Below are positions 1 to 8,221 of a DNA stretch of 10,927 bases, in pieces. The position numbers and the translations under genes are program-made. Below the pieces are notes generated by a model that was not told where the DNA came from, did not search any database, and saw nothing but the letters and a program-made list of their open reading frames with translations. This stretch comes from an uncultured Rhizobiaceae group bacterium. Lineage in GTDB: Bacteria > Pseudomonadota > Alphaproteobacteria > Rhizobiales > Rhizobiaceae. Each line of letters begins with the position of its first letter. Positions within the stretch are counted from its first letter, which is position 1. Where the stretch lies: NCBI GenBank assembly GCA_938030645.1, contig CALHHQ010000027.1, positions 1 to 10,927 on the forward strand. Direction: 5' to 3'.

Positions 1-3000
1 CACCCGTATCGCATGGTAGCTCACAATGGTGAGATCAACACATTGCGCGGCAATGTGAACTGGATGGCAGCACGCCAAGCCACACTGTCTTCTCCGAAAT
101 TCGGCGATGATATCGAAAAAATCTGGCCTGTTTCCTACGAGGGACAGTCCGACACCGCTTGTTTTGACAACGCTTTGGAACTTTTGGTTCAGGGCGGTTA
201 CTCGTTGGCACATGCTATGATGATGCTGATACCGGAAGCTTGGGCGGGCAATCCGTTGATGGACGAAGAACGCCGCGCGTTTTACGAATATCATGCCGCG
301 CTTATGGAGCCGTGGGACGGCCCTGCTGCGGTCGCCTTTACCGATGGCCGCCAAATTGGCGCAACCCTTGACCGCAACGGCCTACGACCTGCCCGTTATT
401 TCGTGTTAGATGATGACACCGTTGTTTTGGCATCCGAAGCAGGCACGCTTCCATTTGACGAAAGCCAGGTTGTCACAAAATGGCGTTTGCAGCCAGGCAA
501 AATGCTCTTGATCGATTTGGAAGAAGGCAAGATCATCTCTGATGAAGAGATCAAGCATCAGCTGTCCACAAAATTACCTTACGATAAATGGTTGGCTGAA
601 ACGCAAATCGTTCTTGAAGAATTGCCTGGCGAAAAATCATCCCCGCGCAAATACAAAGGCGATGCTCTGCTGGATGGTCAGCAAGCGTTTGGCTACACTC
701 AAGAAGACATCAAAGTGTTGATGACGCCGATGGCCACAACAGGCCAAGAAGCGCTCGGCTCTATGGGAACTGACACGCCGATTTCTGCGATCTCTGATAA
801 GGCGAAACTTCTCTACACATACTTCAAACAAAACTTTGCTCAAGTGACCAACCCGCCCATTGATCCGATCCGCGAAGAATCCGTCATGAGCCTCGTGTCC
901 TTCATTGGCCCGCGTCCAAACCTATTCGACGTTGAACACAAATCAAATGTGAAGCGTCTCGAAGTGCGCCAACCGATCTTGCGCAACTCTGACCTGCAAA
1001 AAATCCGCGACATCAGCGACATGGGCGACAACCAATTTGTTTCACGCATTTTGGATATGACCTACAATGTCGATAAAGGCCCAGACGGCGTGAAAGAATG
1101 CCTAGAGCGTCTTTGTGAAAAAGCTGAAAAAGCAGTGAATGGCGGCGATAACATCATTATTCTTTCTGACCGTCAGTTCAGTGCCCAACGCGTTGCGGTT
1201 CCTGCACTGTTGGCAACCGCTGCTGTACACCATCATCTAATCCGCAAAGGCTTACGCACATCGGTGGGCTTGGTCGTAGAATCTGCCGAACCACGCGAAG
1301 TACACCACTTCGCGGTGCTCGCCAGCTATGGCGCAGAAGCAATCAACCCATATCTCGCCTTCGAAACACTGGCAGAGATGCACACTGCTGGCTATTTCCC
1401 ACCAGAGGTTGATGAGAAAGAAGTCATTCAACGCTATATCAAGTCAATCGACAAAGGCATGCTGAAGGTCATGTCCAAAATGGGCATATCCACGTACCAG
1501 TCTTATTGCGGCGCTCAAATTGTCGATGCCATTGGCCTGTCCAGTGAATTTATTGCTGAATACTTCACAGGAACAGCCAGTCAAATCGAAGGTATCGGTT
1601 TGGCCGAGATTGCCAAGGAAACATTCGAACGTCACCGCGCTGCTTATGGCAACGTTCCAGTGTTGCGCAGCAGCTTGGACGTGGGTGGCGACTACGCCCT
1701 TCGCGCCAGAGGTGAAGCACACGCATGGACATCAGACGAAGTTACCAATTTGCAGCACGCGGTTCGTGGCAACAGTCAAGACAAGTATCGTGCGTTTGCA
1801 GACTCCATAAACCAACAGTCCGAACGTTTGCTCACCATGCGCGGCCTGTTCCGCCTGCGTCCTGCTGAAGAGACTGGTCGAAAGCCCATTCCATTGGATG
1901 AGGTAGAACCGGCATCAGACATCGTAAAACGCTTTGCCACCGGCGCCATGTCATACGGCTCAATTTCTGCGGAAGCCCATACAACACTTGCAATCGCTAT
2001 GAACCGCATTGGCGGTAAGTCCAACACGGGCGAAGGCGGCGAAGAAGTTGAACGCTTTACACCTATGGCCAATGGCGATTCAAAACGCTCTGCGATTAAG
2101 CAAGTGGCCTCAGGCCGCTTTGGTGTGACGACGGAATATTTGGTCAATTCAGATATGATCCAAATCAAAATGGCTCAGGGTGCAAAGCCTGGCGAGGGCG
2201 GACAATTGCCCGGCCATAAGGTGGATGCAATTATTGCAAAAGTGCGACATTCAACACCGGGTGTTGGCCTCATTTCGCCGCCACCACACCACGACATTTA
2301 TTCAATCGAAGATTTGGCTCAGTTGATCTACGACCTGAAAAACGTGAATCCAGTTGCAGATATTTCTGTGAAACTCGTATCTGAAGTGGGTGTGGGAACA
2401 GTTGCGGCTGGTGTTGCGAAAGCACGCGCAGACCACGTCACTATTTCAGGCATGGAAGGTGGCACTGGCGCGAGCCCGCTAACCTCTATCAAACATGCGG
2501 GTTCCCCATGGGAAATTGGTTTGGCTGAAACCCATCAGACACTGCTGAAAAATAAGTTGCGTTCGCGCATCGCCGTTCAAGTGGATGGTGGCTTGCGGAC
2601 AGGTCGTGACGTTGTTGTTGGCGCACTTCTCGGCGCCGATGAATTTGGCTTCGCCACAGCACCACTGGTAGCTGCGGGTTGCATCATGATGCGCAAATGT
2701 CACCTCAACACCTGCCCTGTTGGTGTGGCGACTCAAGACCCAGTTTTGCGCAAACGCTTCAACGGCGCACCTGAACATGTGATCAACTATTTCTTCTTCG
2801 TGGCGGAAGAAGTTCGCGAACTCATGGCAGAACTTGGCTTTCGCACATTGAGTGAGATGGTTGGCCAACTAGATGTTCTCGACCGCGACACAGCGATTGA
2901 CCATTGGAAAGCAAAAGGTTTGGATTTCTCCAATCTCTTCCACGATCCAAAAATGGGAGATGATGTTCCGATTTACCATTGTGAAACACAGGTTCATCAT

Positions 3001-3915
3001 ATCGATGATATTCTGGACCATGAATTTATCAAACAGGCGATGCCTGCTCTTGAGAACCGTGAGCCAGTGAAACTGGAAATGAGCATTAGCAACTACAACC
3101 GTTCTGCGGGTGCCATGTTGTCTGGCGAAGTGGCCAAGCGCTATGGCCATGCAGGTCTTGATGAAGATACTATTCACATCAAACTGAATGGCACGACTGG
3201 CCAAGCATTCGGAGCATGGGTCGCCAAAGGCGTAACGCTAGAAGTTGAAGGCGAAGGCAATGATTATGTCGGTAAAGGTCTATCCGGCGGCAAACTGATC
3301 ATCTATCCGCCAGCAACGGCAACGCAGATTGATCCATTCAAATCGATCATTGTGGGCAACACAGTTTTATACGGTGCTGTCGAAGGCGAGTGTTATTTCC
3401 GCGGCGTTGCTGGTGAACGTTTTGCCGTGCGCAATTCAGGCGCCATTGCGGTTGTCGAAGGCGTGGGCGATCACGGCTGTGAATATATGACAGGCGGCGT
3501 GGTCGCAGTTCTTGGACATACAGGCCGCAACTTTGCAGCAGGCATGTCAGGCGGCATTGCGTATGTGCTTGACGAAGACGGAACCTTTGCCAACCGTTGC
3601 AACCTTGCCATGGTGGACTTGGAACCTGTTCCTGAAGAAGACGATCTGATGGAATCAGAGCATCACCACGGCGGCGACATTGAGCACCACGGTCGTGTTG
3701 ATGTCTCTTCCGATATGACGCGCTATGACGATGAGCGTTTGCGTCAGTTGATCGAAAACCACAAGCAATACACGGGTTCATCCCGCGCTGCTGAAATTCT
3801 CGACAATTGGGAAACCTTCCGTCCGAAATTCGTGAAAGTCATGCCGACCGAATACCGTCGCGCATTGGCCGAAATCGAGGCAGCGCAAATGGCAGCTGGT
3901 GTCGCAGCTGAATAA
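1..3915 (+). CDS. gltB: Glutamate synthase (NADPH) large subunit, 5'-truncated by window edge
   Basis: This is the alpha subunit of bacterial GOGAT. It hydrolyses glutamine, channels the ammonia internally and, with electrons from GltD, converts 2-oxoglutarate to glutamate. The frame is open from base 1, and the first codons read HPYRMVAHNGEINTLRGN, an internal class-II glutaminase motif. The ATG at base 13 is therefore not the start. About 1304 residues are visible; family members run near 1500-1570, so roughly 200-270 N-terminal residues, including the catalytic Cys, are missing. Domains in order: rest of the glutaminase domain (to about base 600), central domain (about 690-1600), FMN-binding synthase domain (about 1840-2960, with GGTGASP at 2458-2478 and QVDGGLRTGRDV at 2578-2613), and the GXGXG beta-helix (about 3060-3700). 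The [3Fe-4S] ligands are visible as C-x5-C-x4-C (codons 2680, 2698, 2713). A His-rich stretch near 3661-3690 precedes the C-terminal tail. No frameshift is seen. gltD follows after 69 bases on the same strand, so an operon is likely. Confidence 0.97.
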   Translation, partial: HPYRMVAHNGEINTLRGNVNWMAARQATLSSPKFGDDIEKIWPVSYEGQSDTACFDNALELLVQGGYSLAHAMMMLIPEAWAGNPLMDEERRAFYEYHAALMEPWDGPAAVAFTDGRQIGATLDRNGLRPARYFVLDDDTVVLASEAGTLPFDESQVVTKWRLQPGKMLLIDLEEGKIISDEEIKHQLSTKLPYDKWLAETQIVLEELPGEKSSPRKYKGDALLDGQQAFGYTQEDIKVLMTPMATTGQEALGSMGTDTPISAISDKAKLLYTYFKQNFAQVTNPPIDPIREESVMSLVSFIGPRPNLFDVEHKSNVKRLEVRQPILRNSDLQKIRDISDMGDNQFVSRILDMTYNVDKGPDGVKECLERLCEKAEKAVNGGDNIIILSDRQFSAQRVAVPALLATAAVHHHLIRKGLRTSVGLVVESAEPREVHHFAVLASYGAEAINPYLAFETLAEMHTAGYFPPEVDEKEVIQRYIKSIDKGMLKVMSKMGISTYQSYCGAQIVDAIGLSSEFIAEYFTGTASQIEGIGLAEIAKETFERHRAAYGNVPVLRSSLDVGGDYALRARGEAHAWTSDEVTNLQHAVRGNSQDKYRAFADSINQQSERLLTMRGLFRLRPAEETGRKPIPLDEVEPASDIVKRFATGAMSYGSISAEAHTTLAIAMNRIGGKSNTGEGGEEVERFTPMANGDSKRSAIKQVASGRFGVTTEYLVNSDMIQIKMAQGAKPGEGGQLPGHKVDAIIAKVRHSTPGVGLISPPPHHDIYSIEDLAQLIYDLKNVNPVADISVKLVSEVGVGTVAAGVAKARADHVTISGMEGGTGASPLTSIKHAGSPWEIGLAETHQTLLKNKLRSRIAVQVDGGLRTGRDVVVGALLGADEFGFATAPLVAAGCIMMRKCHLNTCPVGVATQDPVLRKRFNGAPEHVINYFFFVAEEVRELMAELGFRTLSEMVGQLDVLDRDTAIDHWKAKGLDFSNLFHDPKMGDDVPIYHCETQVHHIDDILDHEFIKQAMPALENREPVKLEMSISNYNRSAGAMLSGEVAKRYGHAGLDEDTIHIKLNGTTGQAFGAWVAKGVTLEVEGEGNDYVGKGLSGGKLIIYPPATATQIDPFKSIIVGNTVLYGAVEGECYFRGVAGERFAVRNSGAIAVVEGVGDHGCEYMTGGVVAVLGHTGRNFAAGMSGGIAYVLDEDGTFANRCNLAMVDLEPVPEEDDLMESEHHHGGDIEHHGRVDVSSDMTRYDDERLRQLIENHKQYTGSSRAAEILDNWETFRPKFVKVMPTEYRRALAEIEAAQMAAGVAAE

Positions 3916-3972
3916 GCTATGCCAACACTGATCTAACAGACAAAATGACAGCTGCAACAGCGGCAAGAATGT

Positions 3973-3976
3973 GGAG
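3973..3976 (+). promoter_or_regulatory. Ribosome binding site of gltD
   Basis: GGAG lies eight bases before the ATG at 3985. It fixes the gltD start and shows that translation begins afresh after gltB rather than by stop-start overlap. The rest of the 69-base spacer shows no convincing promoter or hairpin. Confidence 0.6.
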
Positions 3977-3984
3977 TGAAGTAA

Positions 3985-5418
3985 ATGGGTAAAGTTACAG
4001 GCTTTATGGAGATTGACCGTCAGGACCGGAAATACCGTCCTGCGTCAGACCGCATTCGCAATTACAATGAGTTCGTCATTCCCTTACCGGAAACGAACCT
4101 GCGTGACCAAGCCAGCCGTTGCATGGATTGTGGCATTCCGTTTTGTCATGATGTGAAAGGCCTAAAAGGCTGCCCGGTCAACAACCAGATCCCTGACTGG
4201 AACGATCTAGTGTATCGTGGTGAGTGGGAAGAAGCCTCGCGCAACTTGCACTCAACAAACAACTTTCCAGAATTCACAGGCCGCATTTGCCCTGCCCCAT
4301 GCGAGGCATCTTGCACGCTGAACATGATCGACAGCCCCGTGACAATCAAAAGCATCGAATGTGCGATTGTTGATAAAGCTTGGGAAAATGGTTGGATCAA
4401 GCCACAAATCGCAGAAACCAAAACAGGCAAAAAGGTTGCTGTTATTGGTTCAGGTCCAGCAGGAATGGCTGCAGCCCAACAATTGGCCCGTGCTGGCCAC
4501 GATGTTCATCTGTACGAGAAGAACCAGAAAATTGGCGGACTTATGCGTTACGGCATTCCTGATTTCAAAATGGCAAAGACCCATATTGATCGCCGCACCG
4601 AACAAATGGTTGCCGAAGGTGTAACGCTGCATACAGGCGTCCACATTGGTCACGACGAAACGATTGAAAATATTACCGCCCAGCACGATGCAGTGATCTT
4701 GTCTGGCGGGGCCGAAAAACCTCGTGACCTGCCAATCGAAGGTCGCGATCTCAACGGTGTTCATTTCGCCATGCAATTTTTGCCACAGCAAAACCGTCGA
4801 GTAGGCGAAGAGCACAATGACAATGTGGAACCAATTTTAGCTTCGGGTAAACATGTTGTTGTCATCGGTGGTGGCGACACGGGTTCAGATTGCATCGGCA
4901 CATCTATCCGCCAAAACGCTCTATCGGTGACGCAATTGGAAATTATGCCAACGCCCCCAGAAAGCGAAGACAAATTGCTCACATGGCCAAACTGGCCTTT
5001 GAAAATGCGCACATCTTCCAGCCAGGAAGAAGGTGCAGAACGCGAATTCTCGGTCATGACAACCCGCTTTGAAGGCGAGAATGGTCAAGTTAAGAAAATC
5101 ATCTGCACCCGTGTAGATGAAAAATTCCAGCCCATCGAAGGCACCGAATTTGAATTGAAAGCAGATCTCGTTTTGTTGGCTATGGGTTTTGTCTCACCTG
5201 TCACCGAAGGTATGATTTCTGATCTGGGTGTGGAACTCGATCCTCGTGACAATGTGTTTGCCGATACGTTCAGTTACAAAACCAGTGTCGACAAAGTATG
5301 GACAGCTGGCGATATGCGCCGAGGTCAATCACTCGTGGTTTGGGCCATTCGCGAAGGTCGCCAGTGCGCTCACGCTGTTGATCAGGCACTTATGGGTGAA
5401 ACAGTTCTTCCCCGTTAA
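3985..5418 (+). CDS. gltD: Glutamate synthase (NADPH) small subunit
   Basis: This is the beta subunit of GOGAT. It oxidises NADPH at an FAD and passes electrons through iron-sulfur clusters to the FMN of GltB in the cytoplasm. The protein has 477 residues, full length for the family. The N-terminal domain carries the cysteines for two low-potential [4Fe-4S] clusters: C46, C49, C54, C63 and C102, C106, C110. The FAD-binding Rossmann motif VAVIGSGPAG spans 151-160 (G155, G157, G160). A second dinucleotide fold for NADPH has VVVIGGGDTG at 291-300. The C-terminal FAD motif WTAGDMRRGQSLVVWAIREG spans 439-458. The start is supported by GGAG eight bases upstream and by the standard opening GKVTGFMEIDRQ. 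It lies directly downstream of gltB and probably shares its transcript. Related NfnB, PreT and AegA proteins share the fold, but the gltB linkage and GltD-type length make the assignment secure. Confidence 0.97.
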   Translation: MGKVTGFMEIDRQDRKYRPASDRIRNYNEFVIPLPETNLRDQASRCMDCGIPFCHDVKGLKGCPVNNQIPDWNDLVYRGEWEEASRNLHSTNNFPEFTGRICPAPCEASCTLNMIDSPVTIKSIECAIVDKAWENGWIKPQIAETKTGKKVAVIGSGPAGMAAAQQLARAGHDVHLYEKNQKIGGLMRYGIPDFKMAKTHIDRRTEQMVAEGVTLHTGVHIGHDETIENITAQHDAVILSGGAEKPRDLPIEGRDLNGVHFAMQFLPQQNRRVGEEHNDNVEPILASGKHVVVIGGGDTGSDCIGTSIRQNALSVTQLEIMPTPPESEDKLLTWPNWPLKMRTSSSQEEGAEREFSVMTTRFEGENGQVKKIICTRVDEKFQPIEGTEFELKADLVLLAMGFVSPVTEGMISDLGVELDPRDNVFADTFSYKTSVDKVWTAGDMRRGQSLVVWAIREGRQCAHAVDQALMGETVLPR

Positions 5419-5427
5419 CGCGGGGAA
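5408..5427. terminator. Hairpin at the gltD / DUF459 convergent junction
   Basis: A perfect 7-bp inverted repeat, TTCCCCG (5408-5414) and CGGGGAA (5421-5427), surrounds a six-base loop. The gltD stop codon (5416-5418) sits in the loop. The DUF459 gene ends on the other strand at 5443. The position suits a two-way transcription stop, but neither side has a following T-run. It would therefore be a weak intrinsic terminator, a Rho-assisted end, or a 3'-end-protecting hairpin. Confidence 0.4.
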
Positions 5428-5442
5428 CACTTCCCAACATTT

Positions 5443-6765
5443 CTAATTGCTGGCTGCCACTGCTGAGATAGGCGGAGCTGGTGCTTCACTTGGTGGCCAG
5501 TTGAAATTGTCTGCACGGCCAGAACGTCTGGCTATCGCTCCAGAGAGTTTACCATCAGAAGCAGGAATGGCGGCGCTCTTTTCCGGCGATCTGTCACCCG
5601 CAAGCTCCAAACCACCATCCGATGCAGGGTCACCCAATCGCACCACAACAGTGGTTCGGCTGGTAGCAGGATCGTAAACCGCCTTCTTTGGTGCGAATGT
5701 TTCAAGATCAAATGCTGATCGGCGATTTCCGAATTCAGACGTCAAACCCGCCAAACCAACACCGCTTTCAAACGCTTGTCTAATGGTGGGCTCTACAAAG
5801 AACGCCAGTCTTCTGCGACCAGCTTTGGTCAGATTGATACCATCTTTGCGTCTCAGCAACACAATTTGACCTTGAACGTCAGGGCCTGAGCGCGAATAAG
5901 CACGATCTTCATCGGAAAACCCATCCCAAACATCGATGAACTGTCCATTCGCGGCTTCGGCAGATTTGGAGTAAATTTCATTGAAGACGAGATAGTCTTT
6001 GTTCATCGTGTTAAAACGCACCGGGGGAAGCCCTATCCAAGAAAACGGAACGCCTGTCGCGCCCAAAGCTTTGCCCAAACTTGCAACTCTATTGGTATAA
6101 GCCGCATCCCATTCGGGCGTGCGCTTTTTCAATTTTTTGCCACCCTCAATCATCAATTGACGGTCGTTTGATCCAAGCATGGCAACCACAAAGTCAGGCT
6201 TTTCTTCCGCCACCATTTTCGGAAGCTCCGACGGCCAATCGATAATGTCGTTACGAACAAAACCTGAAAGCCCTTTGGTTCTATCAACCACAACAATTGT
6301 AGCTGAATCGTTTAACAAATGCTGGAGACCATCAGCCAAGCCACCAGCGAAAAAATCTCCGACAACGAGCACTTTTTTCGCACCCTCAATCTTTTCGACC
6401 TTTTCGCTTGATTTCACAGCAGCCGCCGAAGCACCTGCGATACGAACTCTTTTTTTAACGCGTTTCTTCGTGCGGCTTCTCGTTGAACGCTTCGCAGTCT
6501 TCCGAGTTTTTCGCTTCGATTTACTGCGCTTAGTGACGCGCCGCTTACTCTTGCGTTTCACCACGGCTTTCTTTGTTTTCTTACGCCCAAAAAGAATGCG
6601 GAACAGACTTTTGCGTTTGCGTTTCTTCGCAGTCGATTGTGCAGAAGCGGGTTGCACAAACCCAAAAGGCGAATGCCCCGCATTTTGCGGAGCACTCGTC
6701 GGAAGAACCAACGCGCCAATAAAGATAAACAATGTGGCTGCAGCGAGCTGCGACAACTTCTTCAC
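5443..6765 (-). CDS. Secreted DUF459 (SGNH-fold) protein with basic N-terminal region; catalytic residues substituted
   Basis: A 440-residue exported protein of the DUF459 group (PF04311), which has an SGNH-hydrolase-like fold; its exact function is not established. A signal peptide covers about residues 1-25 to 43, with candidate cuts after PTSA or PASA. Residues 47-108 are extremely basic, with about 37 Lys/Arg in 62, and include SLFRILFGRK (53-62). The SGNH-like core runs from about 131 to 330. Block I reads VLVVGDFFAGGLADGL (132-147), so Phe138 stands where GDS enzymes have the Ser nucleophile. Block III GSND (198-201) is intact. Block V reads DGINLTKAG (308-316), with Asn311 where the catalytic His of DxxH is expected. 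A Pro/Ala/Ser-rich tail of about 110 residues follows. The start is GTG: an in-frame TAG lies 24-26 bases upstream of it, and a weak AGGT lies five bases before it. It lies 43 bases downstream of the transglycosylase gene and probably shares its transcript. A non-hydrolytic envelope-binding role is an inference. Confidence 0.85.
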   Translation of the reverse strand: MKKLSQLAAATLFIFIGALVLPTSAPQNAGHSPFGFVQPASAQSTAKKRKRKSLFRILFGRKKTKKAVVKRKSKRRVTKRSKSKRKTRKTAKRSTRSRTKKRVKKRVRIAGASAAAVKSSEKVEKIEGAKKVLVVGDFFAGGLADGLQHLLNDSATIVVVDRTKGLSGFVRNDIIDWPSELPKMVAEEKPDFVVAMLGSNDRQLMIEGGKKLKKRTPEWDAAYTNRVASLGKALGATGVPFSWIGLPPVRFNTMNKDYLVFNEIYSKSAEAANGQFIDVWDGFSDEDRAYSRSGPDVQGQIVLLRRKDGINLTKAGRRRLAFFVEPTIRQAFESGVGLAGLTSEFGNRRSAFDLETFAPKKAVYDPATSRTTVVVRLGDPASDGGLELAGDRSPEKSAAIPASDGKLSGAIARRSGRADNFNWPPSEAPAPPISAVAASN

Positions 6766-6802
6766 GAAACACCTATGCGAATTCTAACTCCGCAAAAAGT
6801 GT

Positions 6803-6818
6803 CAGAGATTAACCTCTG
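6803..6818. repeat. Small inverted repeat over the transglycosylase stop codon
   Basis: CAGAG (6803-6807) and CTCTG (6814-6818) form a 5-bp stem with a six-base loop that contains most of the TAA stop (6809-6811, minus strand) of the transglycosylase. The stem is short and has no T-run, so read-through into the DUF459 gene is expected. It could be chance; it is listed because it is the only structure seen in the 43-base spacer. Confidence 0.2.
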
Positions 6819-8035
6819 TTGCGAAGCTTCTTGAGCAGTTTGTGAGACTCAAACCCGTCAGGATTAAGACCAAGTTTAATTTGAGCTTTGCGTATTGCAG
6901 AGCGTGTCCCACTACCAATTTTCCCATCAATATCGCTGTCATACAACCCCAAACGGGCAAGTAAAGACTGCAACTCTATCTTCTCGTCGAAAGACAGTTT
7001 TTTGTAGGGACGCGGCAGTTGCTTTCGGAAGTCGCCATAACCCGCAATCTGATCGCCAAGGTGGCCAACAGCCAATGCGTATTTGTCAGAGTTGTTGTAG
7101 CGCTTGATGACGTAAAAATTCTTCAGCATCAAAAAGGCTGGACCGTTTTTACCTGCAGGGAACTTCAAAGTCGCACGTTGTTTCGAACGAGGAAATGATT
7201 TGCCGTTTGCACGACGCACGCCAAGCTTGGCCCATGATCCCACAGTGCGGGTTTTGTTAATGTACCGTGATGCAGATTTAGAGGCTTTGACCTCGTATCC
7301 CCAAGTCTCGCCCGTGCGCCAGCCGTTTTTGCGCAAAAGGTTTGCAGCAGTCGCAAGTGCGTCAGGTATGGAACCCCAGATATCAGCACGCCCATCTCCG
7401 TCAATGTCTTGGCGATAAGCGCGATAGCTGCTTGGAATGAACTGCGTATGACCCATTGCACCGGCCCAAGACCCGCGCAGTTTGTTAAGGCTGATACCAT
7501 TGTTTTGAACAATTTTCATTGCTGAGATCAATTGCGTGCGCGCGAACTTGCGGCGGCGACGATCAGAATAAGCCAAAGTTGCCAGTGAGCGAACAACACT
7601 GCGCAACGATTTGTCCTTCTTCAGGGCTTCGCCATAGCCTGTTTCCATTGACCAGATAGCCAGGAGTATATCCCGATCCACGCCATATTTGCGTTCAATA
7701 CGGCTCAGCCATTTGCTCCAACGTTTCTTTTCATCTTGCCCACGGGCAATCGATTGCTCGTTCACACGACTGTCAAAATACATCCACATTTTCTGGCGGA
7801 ATTCAGGTTGGTAGCGCGCAAGTTCAAGAACTTCAGGATCAGGAGACCGTATGCCTTTAAAAGCCCGATCATAAGTTGAAGACCGAATGCCATTCTTAGT
7901 GGCAACCGATTTAAAGTCGTTAATCCACTTGCGAAATCCGGCACTTGCAGATGCCGGTTGCGCAGCGATTGCTACAAATGACAAAACAATCAACATCACA
8001 ATTGAGCGGCTCAAATTGTTATTCACATGTGCCAT
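6809..8035 (-). CDS. Lytic murein transglycosylase, MltB-like (SLT_2) with C-terminal peptidoglycan-binding domain
   Basis: This periplasmic enzyme of 408 residues cleaves the MurNAc-GlcNAc bond of peptidoglycan, leaving 1,6-anhydroMurNAc ends. Residues 1-32 form a signal peptide ending PASASA. No lipobox is seen, unlike E. coli MltB, so it should be soluble or loosely held. The SLT_2 domain spans about 33-335. The catalytic acid is very probably Glu131 in IWSMETGYG (127-135). The conserved motif GSWAGAMGHTQFIPSSY lies at 188-204. A calcium-loop-like sequence DIDGDGRAD (210-218) recalls the EF-hand of Slt35. A PG_binding_1 domain covers about 347-405, with DIDGKIGSGTRSAI at 368-381. The ATG start has only a weak GGGG seven bases before it (8043-8046). 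The protein matches the TIGR02283-type MltB_2 group in layout. The gene is divergent from galU and lies upstream of the DUF459 gene, which suggests a two-gene envelope operon. Confidence 0.92.
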   Translation of the reverse strand: MAHVNNNLSRSIVMLIVLSFVAIAAQPASASAGFRKWINDFKSVATKNGIRSSTYDRAFKGIRSPDPEVLELARYQPEFRQKMWMYFDSRVNEQSIARGQDEKKRWSKWLSRIERKYGVDRDILLAIWSMETGYGEALKKDKSLRSVVRSLATLAYSDRRRRKFARTQLISAMKIVQNNGISLNKLRGSWAGAMGHTQFIPSSYRAYRQDIDGDGRADIWGSIPDALATAANLLRKNGWRTGETWGYEVKASKSASRYINKTRTVGSWAKLGVRRANGKSFPRSKQRATLKFPAGKNGPAFLMLKNFYVIKRYNNSDKYALAVGHLGDQIAGYGDFRKQLPRPYKKLSFDEKIELQSLLARLGLYDSDIDGKIGSGTRSAIRKAQIKLGLNPDGFESHKLLKKLRNRG

Positions 8036-8058
8036 ACCAAAACCCCATTTGAGTTTGT

Positions 8059-8094
8059 TTCTTTCAGCAGGAAAGAATACCGAATCGCCGATTC
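8059..8094. repeat. Two adjacent inverted repeats in the transglycosylase leader
   Basis: The first repeat is TTCTTTC (8059-8065) and GAAAGAA (8071-8077), a 7-bp stem with a five-base loop. The second is GAATCG (8082-8087) and CGATTC (8089-8094), a perfect 6+1+6 palindrome. They begin 24 and 47 bases upstream of the transglycosylase ATG. They could be leader-RNA hairpins or operators, and the very short centre of the second fits a protein-binding site better than an RNA hairpin. Confidence 0.35.
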
Positions 8095-8221
8095 AAAAGC
8101 ATCTTTATTAACGATTAGTTTACCATGATCTTTGCCATCTGACATTTCGATCACAATTCGTAACCAATGCATGACAAAGGTGATGGAAATTTGAACGCCA
8201 CAATCAAAATGTACATTCGCT

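Noticed and set aside
13..15. ATG near the window edge as a possible gltB start
   Set aside because: The frame is open to base 1 and the four codons before it (HPYR) belong to the conserved glutaminase motif, so this Met is internal.
1776..2168. A 130-codon open frame on the minus strand within gltB
   Set aside because: It is a shadow of the FMN-domain coding region; no motifs, no ribosome binding context, and gltB is intact on the other strand.
3347..3781. A 144-codon open frame on the minus strand within gltB
   Set aside because: It lies wholly inside the GXGXG domain coding region, has a compositionally odd Arg/Gln/Cys-rich translation, and no family resemblance.
6349..6357. A sequencing error in the A-run as cause of the missing Ser138
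   Set aside because: A length error in the run would shift the frame, yet motifs on both sides stay in one frame. A base substitution cannot be excluded, but the His position is replaced as well.
6179..6787. A 202-codon open frame on the plus strand opposite the DUF459 gene
   Set aside because: Its Arg/Leu/Phe-rich translation is what the complement of a Lys/Arg-rich coding region gives. It has no recognisable domain, and the minus-strand frame carries a signal peptide and family motifs.
6766..6808. A separate promoter for the DUF459 gene in the 43-base spacer
   Set aside because: No paired -35/-10 boxes with sensible spacing were seen; co-transcription with the transglycosylase is simpler.
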